This document shows positions 59,916-64,000 of a DNA stretch of 64,000 nt, piece by piece; the first letter of the stretch is position 1; the number at the start of each line of letters is the position of its first letter. The notes under the pieces were generated by a model. It searched no databases and was not told where the DNA came from. It saw only the letters and a list, made by a program, of their open reading frames with translations. The stretch comes from Metabacillus rhizolycopersici (lineage in GTDB: Bacteria > Bacillota > Bacilli > Bacillales > Bacillaceae). The stretch is from positions 1-64,000 of the forward strand of contig NZ_JAIQUM010000003.1 of assembly GCF_020075705.1 (NCBI RefSeq), given 5' to 3'. Position numbers and translations under genes: made by a program.

Positions 59916-60797
59916 TTATTTTATCGTTTCACTTTTCAATAATCCCTCTAAATAAGGGATTAATGACGAGCGTAATTCATCATTTTTCAAAGCAAACTCG
60001 ATCGTTGTTTGTACAAAGCCTAACTTTTCACCAACATCGTAACGTTTCCCTTTGAAATCATACGCATAAACCGGTTGCTCACTGTTTAATTTTTGAATAG
60101 CATCCGTTAATTGGATTTCTCCTCCTGCACCGATATCTTGTTGCTCTAAATAACGGAAAATTTCTGGTTTCAAGATATATCTTCCCATGATTGCAAGATT
60201 CGATGGAGCTTCACCTTGGTTTGGTTTTTCTACAAAAGAGTTTACACGATATCTTCTTCCATCTTGTGTAAGAGGATCAATGATTCCATAGCGATGTGTC
60301 TCTTCATCTTTAACCGTTTGAACTCCAATGACTGAAGACTGTGTTTCTTCGTATTGATCGATCAATTGCTTTAAGCAAGGCTCATCACTTGCAACAATAT
60401 CGTCGCCTAATAAAACGGCAAACGGCTCATCACCAATAAATTTCCGAGCACACCATACCGCATGACCGAGGCCTCTCGGTTCTTTTTGTCTAATGTAATG
60501 GATATCAACAAGGTCTGAAGCTTTACGAACTTCATTAAGTAATTCAAATTTCTCTTTTTCAAGTAAATTTTGTTCCAACTCAAATGCATGATCAAAATGA
60601 TCTTCAATTGCACGTTTTCCTTTACCAGTTACAATAATAATGTCTTCTATTCCTGACTTTACAGCCTCTTCAACAATATACTGGATCGTAGGTTTATCAA
60701 CGATAGGTAACATTTCCTTCGGCATCGCTTTTGTTGCTGGTAAAAATCTCGTTCCCAGACCTGCAGCAGGTATAATTGCTTTACGTACTTTTTTCAT
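59916..60797 (-). CDS. galU: UTP-glucose-1-phosphate uridylyltransferase, copy 2
   Basis: A 293-residue paralogue of the enzyme at 38992, with identical length and motifs ([48 protein letters not shown]). Here it sits between tagD and the TagF-like genes, so its UDP-glucose probably decorates the teichoic-acid-like polymer or makes glycolipid anchor. GGAGGA lies 6 nt before the ATG. The C-terminal 15 residues differ most from copy 1. Confidence 0.95.
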   Translation of the reverse strand: MKKVRKAIIPAAGLGTRFLPATKAMPKEMLPIVDKPTIQYIVEEAVKSGIEDIIIVTGKGKRAIEDHFDHAFELEQNLLEKEKFELLNEVRKASDLVDIHYIRQKEPRGLGHAVWCARKFIGDEPFAVLLGDDIVASDEPCLKQLIDQYEETQSSVIGVQTVKDEETHRYGIIDPLTQDGRRYRVNSFVEKPNQGEAPSNLAIMGRYILKPEIFRYLEQQDIGAGGEIQLTDAIQKLNSEQPVYAYDFKGKRYDVGEKLGFVQTTIEFALKNDELRSSLIPYLEGLLKSETIK

Positions 60798-60945
60798 GTC
60801 ATCCTCCTAAGGTTTTTCCCACTTTAATCTATCTGACTTTTTCATCTCTTTATCTCTATTTACATGGAACATTCGAAAGACAACTCGCCCTAGTGGTTCC
60901 CACAAAACAAGTTGTCTTCTATATTTTTCAAAACGTTAATCGTTT

Positions 60946-61338
60946 TTATTTGGCAATAGCTAATTCTTTCACAATCTTTGTCGTTGATATTCCAGCTGTA
61001 CGAGGGAGATACACGACCTCACAATGTTCTTTTAGAAAATCAAAATGTCCATCCCAGTCACTGCCCATCACGAAAACATCAGCATCATTTGACTTAATGT
61101 CGTTTATTTTTTGTTCCCAATTATTTTCAGGAATAACTTCATCAACGTAACGAATAGCTTCCAAAATCATTTTTCTATTCTCATAACTATGGTAAGCCTT
61201 CTTATTTTTAATCGCATTGAATTCATCCGTAGATAATCCAACGATTAGATAGTCGCCAAATGATTTTGCTCTTTTTAGTAGAGCGATGTGACCCCAATGT
61301 ATCAGATCAAAAGTCCCGTATGTGATAACTTTCTTCAC
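60946..61338 (-). CDS. tagD: Glycerol-3-phosphate cytidylyltransferase
   Basis: A 130-residue nucleotidyltransferase producing CDP-glycerol. The HxGH motif is TFDLIHWGHIALLKRA (H14, H17), and the signature RTAGISTTKIVKEL is near the C-terminus. MGSDWDGHFDFLKEHC is typical. The start is GTG with AGGAGGGAG upstream. It supplies the donor for the TagB/TagF-type enzymes of the locus. Confidence 0.96.
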   Translation of the reverse strand: MKKVITYGTFDLIHWGHIALLKRAKSFGDYLIVGLSTDEFNAIKNKKAYHSYENRKMILEAIRYVDEVIPENNWEQKINDIKSNDADVFVMGSDWDGHFDFLKEHCEVVYLPRTAGISTTKIVKELAIAK

Positions 61339-61512
61339 GTATACTCCCTCCTCCTCTATTAATATATCAAATAAATCTATCTTAATAATTTACAATTATT
61401 TTACATAAAATATGTTGCTTTTTACAAACTGTTAATAATCCATCATAGAATTATAGCATATTCTTACAGTAAACGACATGCTACTTCAAGCAGAATGTTC
61501 CTACTTGTTCTC

Positions 61513-62262
61513 TCATTTTATATTTCTCAATGTTGTCATTAATCTCACAAACGTTTTTACTATTGTAGTTGTTAAGAATAACAACAAATAAAACTTAACT
61601 ACGTGGATTTCGAACAACATAGTAAACAGGAACAAACAAACGAACAAGCCTGGGAGACCTGTAAGAAAAGCGATCAAATCAAGCACAAAGGACTTATTCC
61701 GAATCTTATTTAATGGATCTTGAACCAGATTTGCAGATTGAGTTAACTGATAAGAAATCGGAACCAACAACCCCATAATAATAAATACAGTGATTGTATA
61801 TATGAACAGGATTTCTACGTTTGTTAAAAGAAGTTTGTCTGTATGAATTAACAGTGTCATAGCAATCGAAAGGTAAACAGGTAAACTCGCTGCCTGTATA
61901 AGAAAATCTATGAATATACCTTTTTTAGATGTCCTCTTTGTTATTCTTGCTAGTTCTCCATCTACACAATCAAACAAATAACCAATATTATAAAATAATG
62001 CCGCTAACAAATAAGTGAATGGTTGAGAATAAACAATCATTAAGCCTGAAAGTAACATAAAAAAAACACTCAACCAACTAACGAAGTTCGGAGTTGCTTT
62101 GATAGATTTAAAGAATAAAGTAAAATAGATTGAGATCCTTCTTAAGACAAACCAAGACCATAAATCTTCTTTTTCACTAAATCCTTGACTCATTTCACGA
62201 TATCTTACAATAGAATTTGTATCAAAGAACGTTATTGGAAGTTGCTTTTTGGCGTTTCTCAT
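61513..62262 (-). CDS. CDP-alcohol phosphatidyltransferase-like membrane protein with altered catalytic motif
   Basis: A 249-residue protein with about six membrane spans. The CDP-alcohol phosphotransferase motif D-x2-D-G-x2-A-R-x8-G-x3-D-x3-D is present as D98, D101, G102, A105-R106, G115 and D119, but the last position is Q123 (GIFIDFLIQA). In characterised enzymes that fourth aspartate is the catalytic base. It may therefore be inactive, have another base, or use a different substrate. Its start lies 41 nt inside the end of the GT2 gene, so the two are co-translated. Next to tagD, it could use CDP-glycerol. Confidence 0.85.
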   Translation of the reverse strand: MRNAKKQLPITFFDTNSIVRYREMSQGFSEKEDLWSWFVLRRISIYFTLFFKSIKATPNFVSWLSVFFMLLSGLMIVYSQPFTYLLAALFYNIGYLFDCVDGELARITKRTSKKGIFIDFLIQAASLPVYLSIAMTLLIHTDKLLLTNVEILFIYTITVFIIMGLLVPISYQLTQSANLVQDPLNKIRNKSFVLDLIAFLTGLPGLFVCLFLFTMLFEIHVVKFYLLLFLTTTIVKTFVRLMTTLRNIK

Positions 62263-63280
62263 ATCCTATTTTCACCTTCCAATATTGTTTACTTGTTAAA
62301 CCACTTAATAATCCATATCCTCTAATAAAATGAAGTAAAAAGAATACTAAAAACGTTGGGAAAAAATAAGCAATATTTTTACGTTTCTTCACCATACTTA
62401 CAGAACCGATGCCAATAAGCGTAAAATAAATCGCTAAAAGTAAGATAAAACTCTTTAAAATAAGGGGGCTAAAAAATGATCCGAGAGTAAACATAATTCC
62501 CATCATAAAGACGATAATAGGTACGAGATGTCGAAAACGAAAAAGGCCCTTCGTACCACTAGATGCGATCATTGTCCATTTTCCGTCAGCCAATGCTTTT
62601 TTAGTAAATGCTTTCAATGTAGACCTTGAAAAATATGTGGAAACAATTGAACTTGATAAGAAGAACTTCCCACCAGCCTTACGAATTCGTGCATGCATAT
62701 CCAAATCTTCACTTCGATTTAATCTTTCATTGAAAAGTCCAACCTCTTTAAAGATCTCACGTTTATATGCACCGTATGGGACCGTGTCAACTTCACCTTC
62801 CCATTTGTCTTTCGTAATCCTAAATAAACTGTTACCAACCCCAAATGGATGCGAGTATACATGAGCAATTATTTCTCCCCAAAAACCTACACCCTTTGTC
62901 TTAATTACTCCACCAACACATGCCATCTCAGGTTTCCTTTGGATTAAATCATAATATTTCGTTAAAAAGTCGGTTGGGATTTGTGTATGGCCATCTACCC
63001 TAATGATATACTTTCCACTAGAATTGGTAATGCCGATGTTCCACCCTGTTGGTAAAATCCCCTTTGGGTTCTCATAATAACTTATTCGATTAGGATGCTC
63101 GTCCATAATTTTTCTTACTACTTGCTCAGTACTGTCTGTCGAATCTCCATTTATTACGATAATCTCATATTTCTCTTCTGGAAAATCTTGATTCAATACT
63201 CTTAGAAGTAAATCATTAATATATTTTTCTTCATTCCTTATGACCAATAGGAATGAGAATACTATTTGTTTAGAATCCAA
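62222..63280 (-). CDS. GT2 glycosyltransferase, ExoA-like, membrane-bound
   Basis: A 352-residue family 2 transferase. The GT-A domain (about 1-230) begins SFLLVIRNEEKYINDLLLRV, with YIIRVDGHTQIPTDFL (DxD-like D-G-H) and NRSEDLDMHARIRKAG. Three to four C-terminal spans follow. It resembles succinoglycan-type ExoA enzymes. The start is TTG after GGAGGAGG. It is the first gene of a short operon with the CDP-alcohol transferase-like gene. Confidence 0.88.
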   Translation of the reverse strand: MDSKQIVFSFLLVIRNEEKYINDLLLRVLNQDFPEEKYEIIVINGDSTDSTEQVVRKIMDEHPNRISYYENPKGILPTGWNIGITNSSGKYIIRVDGHTQIPTDFLTKYYDLIQRKPEMACVGGVIKTKGVGFWGEIIAHVYSHPFGVGNSLFRITKDKWEGEVDTVPYGAYKREIFKEVGLFNERLNRSEDLDMHARIRKAGGKFFLSSSIVSTYFSRSTLKAFTKKALADGKWTMIASSGTKGLFRFRHLVPIIVFMMGIMFTLGSFFSPLILKSFILLLAIYFTLIGIGSVSMVKKRKNIAYFFPTFLVFFLLHFIRGYGLLSGLTSKQYWKVKIGYEKRQKATSNNVL

Positions 63281-63600
63281 TTTTCCTCCTCCAATAATCA
63301 GTTCTTTTCTCTGTATATAAAAGTATTAAGATTTTTTATGATTTTTGTAAATTTTATTACAAACGCATTTACAAAATAGTATACATATAATTAACTCAAA
63401 ATGAAACAGTTAATTATTTTCCAATAGGAAAAAAGACTCATTTCCCCTGAGTTTCGTCCGTCTTACATCCTTCTCACCATCCCACTCTTGTTTACAACTT
63501 AATTAAAAATTACTATTATAAATAGTTGTATGTGTGTGCCAAATTTCAATGGTGGTACAGACATTTACTTAGCATGTTAGTATTTTCTTGTTTAAAGTCT
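63281..63600. other. Divergent promoter region
   Basis: AT-rich sequence between the minus-strand GT2 gene and the plus-strand repeat and epimerase. No gene or defined site recognised. Confidence 0.5.
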
Positions 63601-63717
63601 GAGATAAAGCGAGACTTATCGGGCTTTTACGGGCAGTTATCCCCCACCTTCGCCTCTTTGTGATTCACTCAAGCTTAGAGGTGGGGGTATTACTGCCCGT
63701 TAATGCGGGATAAAATT
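63601..63717. repeat. GGGCAGT hairpin repeat, copy C
   Basis: AGCGAGACTTATCGGGCTTT then TACGGGCAGTTATCCCCCAC; the closing arm is GGTGGGGGTATTACTGCCCG then TTAATGCGGGATAAA. An inner stem pairs CCCCCACCT with AGGTGGGGG, which differs from copies A and B. It lacks the extra outer hairpin of A and B. It ends 24 nt before the epimerase start. Confidence 0.85.
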
Positions 63718-63740
63718 TAGTGTTTAAGGGAGTTATCCGA

Positions 63741-64000
63741 TTGCAAACTGTACTTATAACAGGAGGAGCTGGCTTTGTCGGCTCGCATATTGCTCGTGAA
63801 TTGATAAAGCGATATGAAAAAATAGTGGTATTAGATAATCTTTCAACGGGGTTAAGGTCAAATATTCCTACGAATGAAAAGATTATTTTTGTTGAAGGCG
63901 ATTTTTCAGATAGGAATACGGTTGAACAGTTATTTTCTATCTATCGATTCAATTATATTTATCATTTAGGAGCAATTGCTAGTGTAGCTGCTTCTATAGA
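63741..64000 (+). CDS. NAD-dependent epimerase/dehydratase, partial
   Basis: From TTG at 63741 (AAGGGAG 8 nt upstream) the frame stays open to the window end: 86 codons reading MQTVLITGGAGFVGSHIARE, then VVLDNLSTGLRSNIP and YIYHLGAIASVAASIE. This is the NAD site and following strands of an extended short-chain dehydrogenase, most like UDP-glucose 4-epimerases. The catalytic Tyr-x3-Lys lies beyond the edge, so the substrate is open. It is convergent with nothing here and starts right after repeat copy C. Confidence 0.88.
   Translation, partial: MQTVLITGGAGFVGSHIARELIKRYEKIVVLDNLSTGLRSNIPTNEKIIFVEGDFSDRNTVEQLFSIYRFNYIYHLGAIASVAASI

Overview
The window looks like chromosomal DNA from a low-GC, Gram-positive, spore-forming relative of Bacillus. 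The evidence is strong AGGAGG-type ribosome binding sites, frequent TTG and GTG starts, CcpA-type cre boxes, TGTCGAA (Spo0A) boxes, a Tag-type teichoic acid export and polymerase set, a CpsB/CpsC/CpsD tyrosine-phosphorylation module and rho-independent terminators after most transcription units. No species is assigned. Nearly all large genes lie on the minus strand.

Region 1 (1-7.5 kb) is accessory and eroded. It holds a 52-bp tandem array, a YdeP-type molybdopterin oxidoreductase, a DUF2294 protein, a LysM-3D cell wall protein, a DUF975 membrane protein and a NUMOD3-only protein. Between them lie a MITE-like element with about 37-bp inverted ends, two copies of a GGGCAGT hairpin repeat, and two separate pieces of one ptsI (Enzyme I) gene.

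Region 2 (7.3-26.4 kb) is sugar uptake. A PTS operon of the ascorbate (UlaA) type carries a split transketolase, its own HPr and a truncated Enzyme I. A second PTS operon of the fructose type carries EIIA, EIIB, EIIC and a class II aldolase. Each has a PRD-containing regulator and cre-like boxes. A fructokinase (ROK)-mannose-6-phosphate isomerase pair occurs twice in direct orientation about 10.7 kb apart, with a third tiny remnant between. A beta-helix protein, an orphan NeuD-type acyltransferase, a truncated sigma factor and an IS3 scar fill the space.

Region 3 (26.4-42.4 kb) is an exopolysaccharide locus: CpsC-CpsD-CpsB, a structured leader that may be an EAR (eps-associated) RNA, UTP-glucose-1-P uridylyltransferase, an initiating sugar transferase, GDP-L-fucose synthesis (ManC, Gmd, Fcl), Wzy and Wzx candidates, a pyruvyl transferase, glycosyltransferases and an acetyltransferase. 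A perfect inverted pair of Spo0A boxes lies upstream. ManA, ManC, Gmd and Fcl give fructose-6-P to GDP-L-fucose except for phosphomannomutase, which is not in the window.

Region 4 (42.8-46.3 kb) is full of very small genes on the plus strand. Two class-I c-di-GMP (GEMM) riboswitch aptamers lie 0.4 kb apart; the first precedes a 32-aa CxxCGH protein and the second a 43-aa single-span membrane protein. A paralogue of the 43-aa protein lies 1.8 kb away, and each copy is followed by the same approximately 125-bp hairpin repeat. The two repeat copies show paired compensatory base changes.

Region 5 (46.4-63.3 kb) is a teichoic-acid-like polymer locus: TagD, a CDP-alcohol phosphatidyltransferase-like protein with an unusual active site, GT2, a second GalU, TagB/TagF-type polymerases (two with long repeated beta-rich N-terminal regions), the TagGH exporter, and three DUF6270 SGNH-like proteins, one carrying an N-terminal region of the same general kind. 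This combination is the best candidate for an undescribed envelope polymer system, and the c-di-GMP/small-protein block between the two polymer loci is the best candidate for a new regulatory system. An NAD-dependent epimerase starts at the right edge and runs out of the window.
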